A DNA stretch of 64,000 nt from Alicyclobacillus fastidiosus (lineage in GTDB: Bacteria > Bacillota > Bacilli > Alicyclobacillales > Alicyclobacillaceae): contig NZ_CP104067.1 in NCBI RefSeq assembly GCF_026651875.1, forward strand, positions 992,001 to 1,056,000, written 5' to 3'. Position 1 is the first letter of the stretch, and each line of letters begins with the position of its first letter. A program made the position numbers and the translations under genes. The notes under the pieces were generated by a model that ran no database searches, was not told the origin of the DNA, and saw nothing but the letters and a program-made list of their open reading frames with translations. This document shows, piece by piece, positions 51,473-61,047 of this stretch.

Positions 51473-51925
51473 GTGAGCTGGATCGAGTGGACGTGGCTCA
51501 TTTTAACGTTTGTCTGCATTATTCTCGAACTGTTGACCGCGGGAATTTTCTTTATCTTGTTTGCAGTGGGTACCTTGCTGGCCTTTGTCGTGTCGTTCTT
51601 TTCGGTCAGTGTGATGGACCAGGTCGTAGTGTTCGCGGCGGCCACGCTCTTGTGCCTGTTGTTCCTGCGTCCGTTCGTTCGAAGGTGGCTTCATCTAGGC
51701 CGGTATGGCAAGGATTACACCGTGCCGGATTACATCGAGCAGAACATCGGGCAGGAGGCACCTGTCACGAGGGCCATTTCGGAGAATGGCACGGGACAGG
51801 TTCGAATTGGCACTGAGGTTTGGACGGCGCGCGAATTGAATCACCGGGCTGTTGCGGTCGGTACGACCGTCCGGGTTGTTCGCATCGAAGGGGTCACCGC
51901 CATTGTCGAGGTCGTCGCGCGGTAG
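51473..51925 (+). CDS. NfeD-like membrane protein
   Basis: 150 residues from GTG 51473 (GGGGGTG SD). Two to three membrane helices (WTWLILTFVCIILELLTAGIFFILFAVGTLLAFVV, VVVFAAATLLCLLFL) and a C-terminal OB-fold (ENGTGQVRIGTEVWTARELNHRAVAVGTTVRVVRIEGVTAIVEV), i.e. the short NfeD1b form. Always paired with the following stomatin gene, 19 bases away. Confidence 0.9.
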   Translation: MSWIEWTWLILTFVCIILELLTAGIFFILFAVGTLLAFVVSFFSVSVMDQVVVFAAATLLCLLFLRPFVRRWLHLGRYGKDYTVPDYIEQNIGQEAPVTRAISENGTGQVRIGTEVWTARELNHRAVAVGTTVRVVRIEGVTAIVEVVAR

Positions 51926-51944
51926 AGAATGAGGAGGAGTTCGT

Positions 51945-52862
51945 GTGATAGCGCTTTATGTCGTACTCGCCATTATTGTCATTTTTGTGGTCGTACTCGT
52001 CGTGTCGAGTATCAAAATCGTCAATCAGAACGAAGTATACATGATTGAACGGCTTGGGAAGTTCTATCGGAAAGCACAGTCTGGATTAAACTTGATCGTG
52101 CCGTTTATCGACAAAGTGGTCAATCGAGTGGACCTGCGCACACAGGTGATTGATTCGCCGCCTCAATCGGTCATTACGCGCGACAATGTGAGCATCTCAA
52201 TCGACGCCATCGTCTACTTTCGCGTAACCGATCCTTACAATGCAACGTATCAAATCGACGACGTGTTCCGAGCGCTCGAGTACCTCACGGCGACCAACTT
52301 GCGAGATGTCATTGGCAGTCTCGATCTCGACGGGACCCTTTCCTCCCGCGAACAAATTAACACCCGTCTGCGCATCTCCCTCGACGAGGCGACAGACCCC
52401 TGGGGCGTCAAAGTGGAGCGCGTGGAAGTGAAAAACATCAACCCTCCGTCAGACATTCGCGAGGCGATGGAGAAGCAGATGCGCGCAGAACGCGAGAAGC
52501 GCGCCGCCATTCTTACGGCTGAGGGCGAAAAGCAGGCGGCCATTACACAGGCCGAAGGCCGGAAGCAAGCTGTAATTCTCGAGGCCGAGGCGGTGAAAGA
52601 GTCGAACATTCGCCGCGCGGAGGGTGAAGCGGCGGCCATCCGTCAAATCGCGGAGGCCGAGGCGAGCAAGATTCAAATGATCTATGGCGCACTTCGCGCA
52701 GCGAACGTCGACGAGCGAATGCTCGCCGTGAAGGGCATTGAGGCATTTGAGCACCTGGCCGACAGCGACAACAAGGTATTTGTGCCATATGAAGCCAGCG
52801 CTGTGATGGGCGCGTTCGGCGCAGTGCAATCCCTCTTGGGTACAGACAAGTCGACCAAGTAA
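51945..52862 (+). CDS. SPFH/stomatin-family membrane protein (slipin/QmcA-like)
   Basis: 305 residues, GTG with GAGGAGGAG. One N-terminal membrane helix (LYVVLAIIVIFVVVLVVSS), SPFH/PHB domain (VNQNEVYMIERLGKFYRKAQSGLNLIVPFIDKV ... SQSVITRDNVSISIDAIVYFRVTDP-like), then an Ala/Glu-rich coiled coil. Forms membrane microdomain scaffolds with NfeD. Intact. Confidence 0.92.
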   Translation: MIALYVVLAIIVIFVVVLVVSSIKIVNQNEVYMIERLGKFYRKAQSGLNLIVPFIDKVVNRVDLRTQVIDSPPQSVITRDNVSISIDAIVYFRVTDPYNATYQIDDVFRALEYLTATNLRDVIGSLDLDGTLSSREQINTRLRISLDEATDPWGVKVERVEVKNINPPSDIREAMEKQMRAEREKRAAILTAEGEKQAAITQAEGRKQAVILEAEAVKESNIRRAEGEAAAIRQIAEAEASKIQMIYGALRAANVDERMLAVKGIEAFEHLADSDNKVFVPYEASAVMGAFGAVQSLLGTDKSTK

Positions 52863-52901
52863 GCAAGCTGCGCATTGCAGCTGATAGATGACCCACTGAC
52901 A

Positions 52902-52934
52902 CATTCGGCGGCGGAGCTTTTCCGCCGCCGCACA
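52902..52934. terminator. Bidirectional terminator
   Basis: GGCGGCGGAGC-TTTT-CCGCCGCC hairpin between the stomatin gene and the convergent kinase gene. Confidence 0.6.
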
Positions 52935-52952
52935 GCGGGAAGTGCAATCCCC

Positions 52953-54096
52953 TTACAGCGCGTGTTCGGGGTGAAGCGGCAACCGCACGGTGAACGTGGT
53001 ACCTTCGCCGATGCGGCTTTCCACTTCGATCTCGCCTCCGTGCATATCCACAATTTTTTTCGCGATGGCAAGTCCCAGCCCACTTCCCCCCATCGCGCGA
53101 TTGCGCGACTTATCCGCCTTGTAAAAGCGCTCAAATATCCGTTCCTGGTCAGGGGTAGATATTCCTATTCCCGTGTCGGACACGCGAATGACGGCAAGGC
53201 CGTCAGCCGCGTGCAGGTCCACTCGAATCGCACCTTGCTCCGGCGTGAATTTAATGGCGTTCGCCACCAAGTTTAGCCACACTTGACTCAGGAGGTCTGA
53301 TACTGCTTCAATCTCTACTTTTTCTAGAGAGACGTCGAGATGTAGCCCTTTGTCTACCCATTGCGGCTCGACGAGCAAAATCACGTCGCGAAGTTGTGTC
53401 CAGCCGGTACAGTTCTCGATGGAAGGGATGGTGGTTGGATTCAAGAGAAGCCAACTTCAACAGGTTATCGCTGAGCTTGGACAGGCGCTGGCTCTCCGTC
53501 TCGATGATGGCGAGGTAGTGCAGCCGTTTATCCATCGGCAGCCCATCATTTTTCAGCGCTTGTACGAATCCCGTGATCGACGTGAGGGGGGACTGAATTT
53601 CGTGTGATACGTTTGAGATAAACTCCTGCCGCATCTGTTCCAGTTGGCCCAGTTCTTCGGCCATGTAGTTGATACTGTGCACGAGTTCATGAAATGGTTC
53701 ATCCCCCATGGACGGTTGGAGCGGGACATTGACGTTAAAATTACCTTTGGCCATTTGCCGAATTGCGTCGATCAAGGATTGCCAGAACGCCATTTGTCTC
53801 GTGTGTGTGAAGCGTCCGATGGCGAGCCCGACCGACATCATGATGAAAATCCCCAGCCCGGAGGTGATCAGTTGACCGACGAGTGCCCGCGGATGATAAT
53901 TGAATACCCCAAAGAAGTACGACGTGATGAAAAATGCCAGGATAAAGGAGAGCGCCAGAGACGCGATCACCCCTGCCATCGTCAAGGTGATCCGCCACTT
54001 GCGGCTCAGATTCCCGCCACGACGTTTTGCGTCGTGCGGGCCAACGGGCGCCGACTGACGGGCGTTTCTATGGGTTGCCTCGCGACGTCGGCTCAT
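52953..54096 (-). pseudogene. Sensor histidine kinase, frameshifted
   Basis: Start ATG 54096 (ATGA overlap with the regulator). The first frame gives two membrane helices (about 36-58 and 74-96), a HAMP-like segment, and the H-box FISNVSHEIQSPLTSITGF. It shifts near 53392-53402 (LYRLD...), after which a second frame continues QLRDVILLVEPQWVDKGL with N-box NLVANAIKFTPEQG and G-boxes VSDTGIGI and GGSGLGLAIAKKIV to 52953. One inserted or two deleted bases separate the halves. Catalytic and ATP domains would not be joined as written. Confidence 0.85.
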
Positions 54097-54766
54097 GTGT
54101 GCACCTCGAGTCGGTAACCCAATCCACGGATCGTGCGAATGCGAAAGGCGTAATCCTCTTCAGGAAACCGCTCGCGCAGTCTTTTAATGTGCACGTCGAC
54201 CGTGCGCTCGTCCCCCTCGTAATCGTATCCCCAAATATCCTCGATCAACTGCTCGCGCGTAAGCGTCTTGCCGACGAAACTCGACAGTTTAAACAACAAC
54301 TCAAACTCTTTGAGCGGCAGTCGAATCTCCTTGCCGCCGGCAGACACCTCGTGCGTTTCACAGTTCAACGTGAGTCCACCCACTTCGACCGTGTGCTCCG
54401 TCGCGATGCGGTAACGTCTGAGGACGGCTTTGATACGGGCGACGAGTTCAAGTGGGTCGAACGGCTTGACGAGATAATCATCCGCGCCGAGGTCGAAACC
54501 CTTGATTTTATGGACCGTCTCCGCCTTTGCTGTCAGGACCAGGATGGGGAGTGGGAGAACGCTCGAATTTCGCGGCATAGCTCCCACCCGTCCAGCTTCG
54601 GCATCATCACATCGACGACGGCCATGTCGAACCGCGTGGATTCGATCAGAGCCAAGGCTGCCACCCCGTCGGTCGCCTCCTCGACGTCAAAGCCAGCCCG
54701 CTCCAAATTGAGGCTCACCAACTCGCGAATATGCGGGTCGTCATCGACGACCAATATTTTTGTCAT
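54093..54766 (-). pseudogene. OmpR-family response regulator, frameshifted
   Basis: Starts at ATG 54766 (GGAG 11 bases before). Receiver domain KILVVDDDPHIREL, phospho-Asp in VVDVMMPKLDGWELC, then the frame is lost near 54545-54558: one C missing in the CCCAC/CTCCCC run turns LPILVLTAKAE into another frame. The second frame carries the Lys (DYLVKPFDP) and a complete winged-helix DNA-binding domain (LPLKEFELLFKLSSFVGKTLTREQLIEDIWG ... DVHIKRLRERF). Partner of the adjacent kinase. Confidence 0.87.
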
Positions 54767-54984
54767 TCTGGTCAACACTCCATTCGCTCTGTTCGCGACC
54801 GCCTATCGAATCTGCGCAGAGTCGCGTGGATGCCCGCGCAATCGTCCCTCGGTGGCGCTTGTCACCGGGGATTCGCTCACAAGCATTATGCATCGGCTTT
54901 ATGAACGGACGATGAACGGGGAGGGGAGGTGCGGAGTCGGCGTACGAGTGAATCCTAAGCCTCGTTTTCGCCCACAAGCAAATC

Positions 54985-55018
54985 AGGGTGTCGCCGGAAC
55001 ACGCCGGCGACACCCGAT
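54985..55018 (-). terminator. Terminator hairpin downstream of ileS
   Basis: GGGTGTCGCCGG pairs with CCGGCGACACCC around about six bases; TGATTTG follows on the minus strand. Confidence 0.6.
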
Positions 55019-55074
55019 GGTTTTCGTGCGAGAAGGGGGAGGCCGCCTAGCCTAAAGCCCCTTTCGAATCGATG

Positions 55075-58000
55075 TTACTTGCTAACAGACAGCGTCAACT
55101 TCTTGCCGTTGACGTCCCAATCCTTGGTCAGGTCCGCGTCTGCGAGCGGGGTTGACGTGAGTTCCCGGATGAGCACGGTACCCGCGATGCGTTCTTCGTT
55201 GCGCCTGAGAATCGAAAGTACCTCATCGTCTCCGTCGGCAAAGAACCGCACCTTGTGCGTGACGCCGTAGTCGACCTCTTTGCGCATCATCTGCATCTTC
55301 GAGATGATTTCGCGCACGAATCCCTCTTCAATCAAGTCTGGCGTCAACTCCGTGTTGAGGCCGACGAAACCGCGGGCGTCGACCGAGATGAGCCCCTCGA
55401 AGTTGGCGCTATAGCGCACCTCTGCATGCGCCGTCGTGATGGTCTCGCCTTCAATCGTCACCGCGCCTAAGCTTCGGAATGTGTTGATGGTCTCCAGGTC
55501 CGCAGCTTTTGCGGCCGCGTTGAGCGCCGGGAGCTTCTTGCCGAAGTCCTTGCCGACCGCGGCGAGGTTCAGGTACAGTTCCGGTTTCGCCATCTCGTCG
55601 AGACTCGCGAACACGACCTCCTTGACGTTCAACTCGTCTTTGAGGATCTCGACAAATTTGCCGAGCGTCGGCTGGTCGGACGATGGCACGTACAGTTTCG
55701 ACAGCGGCTGCCGGGTCTTGATCTTGCTCTCGTTGCGCAGGTGTCGTCCGCCTTCGACGACGCGAAGCACGACGCCCATCTCGCGAATGAGCGCTTCGTC
55801 GATGAGGCCCACGTCCGCCTTCGGGAAGTCGCAGAGGTGGACGCTCACGGGCTCGTCGGACGATTCGTTCTGGCGCACGACGTTCTGGTACAGCTCTTCC
55901 GCGATGAACGGCGTCAAAGGAGCCGACAGCTTGGCGATGGTCGCGAGCGCCTCATACAGCGTGAGGTAGGCGGCCACCTTATCGTCTTCCATGCCTGGTG
56001 CCCAGAATCGATCGCGATTGCGGCGCACATACCAGGTCGACAACTCGTCGACGAACGATTGCAGGGCGCGCGAAGCCGTCGTCGCGTCGTATTTTTCTAG
56101 GTGCGTATCGACCGTCTGAATCGTTTGGTGCAGGCGCGCCGTGACCCACCGGTCCATCAGTGGACGCTTTGCCACAGGGATGAACTTTGCGGACGGCTGG
56201 AACGCGTCGATGCCCGCGTACAACGCGTAGAACGCGTGGATATTCTGTAATAGGTCGATAAACTTGCCTTTACTCTCCGCGACCGCCTTGTGGTAGAACA
56301 GCTGCGAGTTCCACGGCTGCGTGTTCGAGACAAAATAGAAGCGCAGCGCGTCGGCGCCGTGGATGTCGAACGCTTCAAACGGATCGATGACGTTCCCCTT
56401 GGACTTCGACATCTTCTTGCCCTTTTCGTCCAGCACGTGTCCGAGCACCAGCACGTTCTTGTACGGGGCCTTGCCGGTGACCAGCGTTGAGATGGCGAGC
56501 AGACTGTAGAACCAGCCGCGCGTCTGGTCGATGGCTTCACAGATGAAGTCGGCTGGATACAGGCGCTTGAAAGCTTCCTCATTTTCAAACGGGTAGTGCA
56601 ACTGGGCGAACGGCATGCTGCCAGAGTCAAACCACACGTCGATGACTTCCGGTACGCGCTCCATGGTGCCACCACAAGAACACGCCCACGTCAGCTCATC
56701 GATGTACGGCTTGTGCAACTCTTGTGGGAGGCGGTGAGCCTTCGCTTGTAATTCCGCCTTCGAGCCGATGCATTCCGCATGCCCACACGCCTGACAGCGC
56801 CAAACTGGAAGTGGCGTTCCCCAGTAGCGGCTGCGGGACAGGTTCCAGTCGATGACGTTCTCGAGGAAGTTCCCCATGCGGCCCTCGCGAACGTGCTCCG
56901 GAATCCAGTTGACCGACTTCGAGTTCGCAATCAGTTGGTCTTTTACCTCGGTCGTGCGGATGAACCAACTGTCGATGGCATAGTAGATGAGTGGCGTATC
57001 ACAGCGCCAACAGTGTGGATACGAGTGCTCGAACTTGTGCTTGTCGTAGAGGACGCCGCGGCGAGCGAGATCCTTGACGATGTCGACATTGAGTTCCTCG
57101 TCCTTCACAAACCGCCCCGCATAGTCTGTTACGTCCGCTGTAAAGCAGCCGGTGTAGTCGACGAAGTTGATGAACGTCAAGCCGTTTGCCCGACATGCGC
57201 GGTAGTCGTCCTCGCCGTGTGCCGGTGCCATGTGGACAATCCCGGTCCCCGACTCGTCTGTCACGTGGCCGGACGGGATGATGACGTGTTTCTTGCCCTC
57301 TGCCGTCACGTACGGAAAGACGGGCTCATATGCGGTGCCGACGAGCAAACGCCCGGCCTTTTGGTCGATGACCTCGTCGCCTTCGCCGAGGAAGTTGTCC
57401 TTGAGGCCGTCGGCAACCCACACGTTTTGATTCGCGCCCTTCTGGTGAATGAGCACGTACTGCAAGTCCTCGTGTACCGCGAGCCCGACGTTGCTCGGCA
57501 GCGTCCAAGGTGTCGTCGTCCAGGCGAGGATGTACGTCGGGCGGCCGTCGACGTCGCCGTCCTTCACGCGGAACTTCGCCGTCACGGAAAGGTCTTTTAC
57601 ATCCGCATACCCCTGTGCGACTTCGTGACTCGACAGCGTCGTCTCACAGTGCGGGCAATACGGACTCACGCGGTGACCCTGCTCGAGCAGGCCCTTGTCG
57701 TAGACGGTCTTCAGCAGGTTCCAGACCGACTCGATGTAGTCGTCGTTGAGCGTCATGTAGGGGTGATCGAGATCTGTCCAATAGCCGAGCCGTTCCGTCA
57801 GTTCGCGCCAGGTTTGTTCGTATTGAAAGACGCTCGAGCGGCACGCCTGAATAAACTTCTCGACACCAAACTCCTGAATCTGCTTCTTGCCGCTGATGCC
57901 GTATTTCTTTTCGATCTCGATTTCCACCGGCAAACCGTGCGTATCCCATCCCGCCTTGCGCGTGACGTGATAGCCCTTCATCGTGCGGTAGCGCGGGTAC

Positions 58001-58203
58001 AAGTCCTTGAAGACGCGGGTCAGCACGTGGCCAGGGTGTGGACGCCCGTTTGCCGTCGGCGGACCTTCGTAAAACACCCACTCTGGTTGTCCCTCGCGAT
58101 TTTTTTCGCTCTCGTGGAACACGTCGTGTTCCTTCCAAAACGCGAGAACTCGTTCTTCACGCTGTTTCGCAGCTTCTTTTGCATCGACTTTGCGCAATGC
58201 CAA
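55075..58203 (-). CDS. ileS: Isoleucyl-tRNA synthetase
   Basis: 1,042 residues from TTG 58203 (AGGAGTGAG SD). Class I signature GRPHPGH (53-59), CP1 editing domain (WTTTPWTLPSNVGLAVH), KMSKSKGNV near 596, WYVRRNRDRFW in the anticodon-binding part. Length and the GRPHPGH form (rather than GNIHMGH) put it in the longer, eukaryote-like type 2 group, members of which are often mupirocin-tolerant; the C-terminal zinc domain of type 1 is absent. Regulated by an Ile T-box upstream. Confidence 0.95.
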   Translation of the reverse strand: MALRKVDAKEAAKQREERVLAFWKEHDVFHESEKNREGQPEWVFYEGPPTANGRPHPGHVLTRVFKDLYPRYRTMKGYHVTRKAGWDTHGLPVEIEIEKKYGISGKKQIQEFGVEKFIQACRSSVFQYEQTWRELTERLGYWTDLDHPYMTLNDDYIESVWNLLKTVYDKGLLEQGHRVSPYCPHCETTLSSHEVAQGYADVKDLSVTAKFRVKDGDVDGRPTYILAWTTTPWTLPSNVGLAVHEDLQYVLIHQKGANQNVWVADGLKDNFLGEGDEVIDQKAGRLLVGTAYEPVFPYVTAEGKKHVIIPSGHVTDESGTGIVHMAPAHGEDDYRACRANGLTFINFVDYTGCFTADVTDYAGRFVKDEELNVDIVKDLARRGVLYDKHKFEHSYPHCWRCDTPLIYYAIDSWFIRTTEVKDQLIANSKSVNWIPEHVREGRMGNFLENVIDWNLSRSRYWGTPLPVWRCQACGHAECIGSKAELQAKAHRLPQELHKPYIDELTWACSCGGTMERVPEVIDVWFDSGSMPFAQLHYPFENEEAFKRLYPADFICEAIDQTRGWFYSLLAISTLVTGKAPYKNVLVLGHVLDEKGKKMSKSKGNVIDPFEAFDIHGADALRFYFVSNTQPWNSQLFYHKAVAESKGKFIDLLQNIHAFYALYAGIDAFQPSAKFIPVAKRPLMDRWVTARLHQTIQTVDTHLEKYDATTASRALQSFVDELSTWYVRRNRDRFWAPGMEDDKVAAYLTLYEALATIAKLSAPLTPFIAEELYQNVVRQNESSDEPVSVHLCDFPKADVGLIDEALIREMGVVLRVVEGGRHLRNESKIKTRQPLSKLYVPSSDQPTLGKFVEILKDELNVKEVVFASLDEMAKPELYLNLAAVGKDFGKKLPALNAAAKAADLETINTFRSLGAVTIEGETITTAHAEVRYSANFEGLISVDARGFVGLNTELTPDLIEEGFVREIISKMQMMRKEVDYGVTHKVRFFADGDDEVLSILRRNEERIAGTVLIRELTSTPLADADLTKDWDVNGKKLTLSVSK

Positions 58204-58257
58204 CGACGCTCACTCCTGTTCGTGTGTTTGAATTGCTGAAGCACTTGTGAAGGAAAG

Positions 58258-58562
58258 GAAAGCAAATAAAAAAGCACCCGCCCACGAAGGGACGAGTGCT
58301 GTGCTCGCTGTACCACCCAACTTAACGGCGTAACGCGTCTTACACGCATCGATTCGCCGTTCCATCAGCCGAATGCCCACCTCGTTGTAACTGCGTCGGA
58401 CGCCTTCACCGCGAGTCGAAACATTCGCTTCTCGATAACGGGAGAAACCCGATTCTGCTTACTGACATGCCGTTTCTTGAACGGCGCGCGTTCTGCAGAT
58501 ACCTCAGGGGGGATCTTCGCCAACCGCCGCATGCGTGGGTTTCCACCATCCCCACTCTCTTG
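58258..58562 (-). promoter_or_regulatory. T-box leader of ileS
   Basis: On the minus strand: stem I opening AGAGAGTGGGG with GGTGGAAACC, specifier ATC (58514-58512) in GAAGATCCCCCCTGAG, and the T-box sequence TGGGTGGTACAGCGAGCA (58317-58300). The specifier reads isoleucine, matching the gene. Uncharged tRNA-Ile would stabilise the antiterminator. Confidence 0.92.
58266..58300 (-). terminator. T-box controlled terminator
   Basis: Minus strand GCACTCGTCCC-TTCG-TGGGCGGGTGC followed by TTTTTTATTTG, overlapping the T-box antiterminator. Confidence 0.88.
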
Positions 58563-58748
58563 TGCACCAGCATGTGGTTACTCGGCCCCGTCAACAGATG
58601 TCACATGTCAAAATGATAGTACATGATATCACGTTGTGGCAAAGTTGTGCAAACGACGTACCAGACTTCATTGGGTATAATGGGATGTGCCGTGGAGCCC
58701 GGCCCACGAGCCATCGATAGACCTGGATGGAGACTGGAGTGAACGTGT

Positions 58749-59435
58749 ATGGAAAAAGCCGTCGTGATTTTAAGTGGCGGATTAGATAGTACGACATGTA
58801 TGGGACTAGCGAAGGAGCAAGGGTTTGAATTATTTCCCGTGACCTTTGATTACGGCCAACGCCACAATATCGAGCTCGAGTGCGCCACTGCGGTAGCCAA
58901 GCATTACAACGTCGCGGATCACCGTGTAGTGAAGCTTGATTTTCTGCGCCAAATTGGGGGCAGCGCCTTGACCGACAAGGACATCGAGGTGCCGCAGGAC
59001 GGCGTGACAGACGAGATCCCGGTGACATATGTCCCAGGTCGCAACCTTTTGTTTTTATCGATGGCCGCTTCGTATGCAGAAGTCATCGGAGCCAGTGCTA
59101 TCTACATCGGCGTCAATGCGCTCGATTACAGTGGCTATCCCGATTGCCGTCCAGAGTTCATCGAGGCGGTGCAGGAGACGATTGCGCGTGGGACGAAGGC
59201 CGGTGTGGAAGGGCGGCCCATCCGCATCGAGACGCCGTTACTCCACTGGACGAAAGCGGAAATCATCCGCCACGGCATGGAAATTGGTGTACCCTATCAA
59301 CTCACCACCAGTTGCTACATGGGAGAAGCGGTCGCTTGTGGCGAGTGCGACAGTTGTAGATTGCGATTGAAGGGGTTTGCTGAGGCAGGCTATCGGGATC
59401 CGATTTCGTATCGAGACGACGTCAATCTGCGATAG
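58749..59435 (+). CDS. queC: 7-cyano-7-deazaguanine synthase QueC
   Basis: 228 residues, ATG with GGAGTGA; TATAAT at 58676-58681 may be the -10. PP-loop SGGLDSTTCMG, FDYGQRHNIEL, VPGRNLLFLS, NALDYSGYPDCRPEF, and four zinc Cys in SCYMGEAVACGECDSCRLR. It makes preQ0 from CDG. queD/E/F are not adjacent, and no preQ1 riboswitch was seen. Confidence 0.96.
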   Translation: MEKAVVILSGGLDSTTCMGLAKEQGFELFPVTFDYGQRHNIELECATAVAKHYNVADHRVVKLDFLRQIGGSALTDKDIEVPQDGVTDEIPVTYVPGRNLLFLSMAASYAEVIGASAIYIGVNALDYSGYPDCRPEFIEAVQETIARGTKAGVEGRPIRIETPLLHWTKAEIIRHGMEIGVPYQLTTSCYMGEAVACGECDSCRLRLKGFAEAGYRDPISYRDDVNLR

Positions 59436-59490
59436 GTATGTACCAATGGCCTGCCGACGACGCGGGGCGGTTGGTGCGATGACACGGAAG

Positions 59491-60087
59491 TTAGGCCTGG
59501 AACGCCTGAATGAGGCGCCAGGCTTTTTCAATTTGTTTTCGTTTTTGCGCGTCGACATTCATGAATTCCTGTAAAAATGGAAGCGTGTCAGGGTGCATGC
59601 GCATAAACAGGATAAATCGCGCTTCGTCTCGCGATAGTGCGAGGTTTGTCCAACCTGCATCCGGCTTGTGCGCCGGCGTTTGTGCATGTGGGTTAGGCGC
59701 CGCGTCGGCGGTGGCCGTCGCCGCCTGAGCGGCTGGTTCGGGAGAAAACGGCTCGATGGCAGGAATCGCCTTGTTCGCGGCGGCGGAAACCTTCACGACC
59801 GACGACTTCTTGCTCGATTTCGGCGCGGTGGGCGCGCCGGTGGGCGCTGACTTCGACGACTGCGAATTGAGCGGTTTCACCGCCTCCGACGCAGAGCCCG
59901 TCAAGGCGCTGACATCCGCACCCAGGGCGCTTGCCAGCAGCAACATCGTCGCATCGTCCGGTTGCCGTCGATTTGTTTCGTACATCGCAACGGCACTGGT
60001 GGAGATCCCCGCCGCTTGGGCCAGCTTCGCCTGCGTATAGCCAAGCGCCTTGCGCAAAGATGCAATGTTCTCTCCGGTTGTAGCCAA
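59491..60087 (-). CDS. XRE-family regulator with Ala/Pro-rich linker
   Basis: 198 residues. HTH (ENIASLRKALGYTQAKLAQAAGISTSAVAMYETNRRQPDDATMLLLASALG) at 1-60, a low-complexity Ala/Ser/Pro/Lys linker (about 65-140), and a small C-terminal helical domain (LSRDEARFILFMRMHPDTLPFLQEFMN ... RKQIEKAWRLIQ). Function unknown; the C-terminal domain may sense a ligand or partner. Confidence 0.75.
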   Translation of the reverse strand: MATTGENIASLRKALGYTQAKLAQAAGISTSAVAMYETNRRQPDDATMLLLASALGADVSALTGSASEAVKPLNSQSSKSAPTGAPTAPKSSKKSSVVKVSAAANKAIPAIEPFSPEPAAQAATATADAAPNPHAQTPAHKPDAGWTNLALSRDEARFILFMRMHPDTLPFLQEFMNVDAQKRKQIEKAWRLIQAFQA

Positions 60088-60158
60088 TGTTCAATCACCT
60101 CTTACACGACCATGCAAGCGTCGACATGTGCGAAATATCGCCCATGCTTCGCCTCGAT

Positions 60159-60554
60159 TTACGCATCGGTATCGATCTCTGTGTTTACCATATGATAAGC
60201 GGTCATGGTCAATCGCTGCAGCATCGCTTCCCGAGCCGGCTCTGTGATTTCCGCTTCGACCATGGCCTCGTACATGCAGGATAGCCACGCCTGTGCGTGT
60301 TTTTCCGTGATTGGAAACGGAAGGTGTCGAGCCCGCAGCATAGGCTGTCCACGTTTCTCCTGATACAGTCTCGGGCCTCCGAACAGCTGCGTGAGAAACC
60401 AGTATTGGCGCTCGCGCACTTCGTCAAATGACGGTGGAAACAAGGGCCGCAGGAGCGCATTTTGCTCGACTCGATTGTAAAACGCGTCTACCAACTTCTC
60501 CATCGTCGCTGCACCGCCAATTGCCTGATACACAGTCGTCGGTCGTTCGTTCAT
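60159..60554 (-). CDS. Group II truncated hemoglobin
   Basis: 131 residues. 2-on-2 globin: TVYQAIGGAATMEKLVDAFYNRVEQNALLRPLFPP, WFLTQLFGGPRLYQEKRGQPMLRARHLPFPI (proximal His), then WLSCMYEAMVE with conserved Trp. Fits the YjbI/trHbO family, binding oxygen or NO-related ligands. Divergent from ylbF-like gene. Confidence 0.9.
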   Translation of the reverse strand: MNERPTTVYQAIGGAATMEKLVDAFYNRVEQNALLRPLFPPSFDEVRERQYWFLTQLFGGPRLYQEKRGQPMLRARHLPFPITEKHAQAWLSCMYEAMVEAEITEPAREAMLQRLTMTAYHMVNTEIDTDA

Positions 60555-60669
60555 CCTGGCCGTCCTCCCGTAGTTACCCTTAGTATAGCGAATGTCCCGG
60601 TCTTGGTCTCGCCTTGTACCTCAAAAATCCAACGATTTATAATAAGTGCGAGGGGAAGGAGGATATCCG

Positions 60670-61047
60670 TTGAATCCACACGATAAAGCGCACGAGCTCG
60701 TTCGCAGCATTCGCGAATCGGACGCATTCTTGCGCGCCAAACAGGCAAAACAGGCGATTGAGCAAGACGAATCGACAAAACGTATGGTGCAGGATTTTAA
60801 GCGCCGACAGCTTCAATTGCAAGCGCAGCAGATGATGGGACAAACTGTCTCAGAAGACGACCTGTCCCAAATGCAAAAATTGAGCGAAGTCATCGGATTG
60901 AACCCTCACGCTAGGAACTACCTGCAAGCCGACATGGAGTTGCAAGTTCTGATGATGGATGTGCAGAAACTCTTGTCAGACCTGCTCGATGAGGTCAGTT
61001 TACTCTCGCTGGAGCAAATTTACGAGGAAATGGGGCGTTCGGAATGA
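60670..61047 (+). CDS. YlbF/YmcA-family protein
   Basis: 125 residues from TTG 60670 (AAGGAGG 7 bases before). Helical: DKAHELVRSIRESDAFLRAKQAKQAI ... MVQDFKRRQLQLQAQQMMGQ ... YLQADMELQVLMMDVQKLLSDLL, the ComK-regulator-type YlbF domain. In bacilli such proteins form the Y-complex controlling RNase Y and competence/sporulation. Which of YlbF, YmcA or YheA-like it is cannot be decided. Confidence 0.85.
   Translation: MNPHDKAHELVRSIRESDAFLRAKQAKQAIEQDESTKRMVQDFKRRQLQLQAQQMMGQTVSEDDLSQMQKLSEVIGLNPHARNYLQADMELQVLMMDVQKLLSDLLDEVSLLSLEQIYEEMGRSE

Noticed and set aside
56779..58239. 486-codon plus-strand frame
   Set aside because: Antisense shadow of ileS, a common effect of its codon bias.
58620..58748. 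Possible preQ1 riboswitch before queC
   Set aside because: No preQ1-I core or A-rich tail was found; only a TATAAT box.
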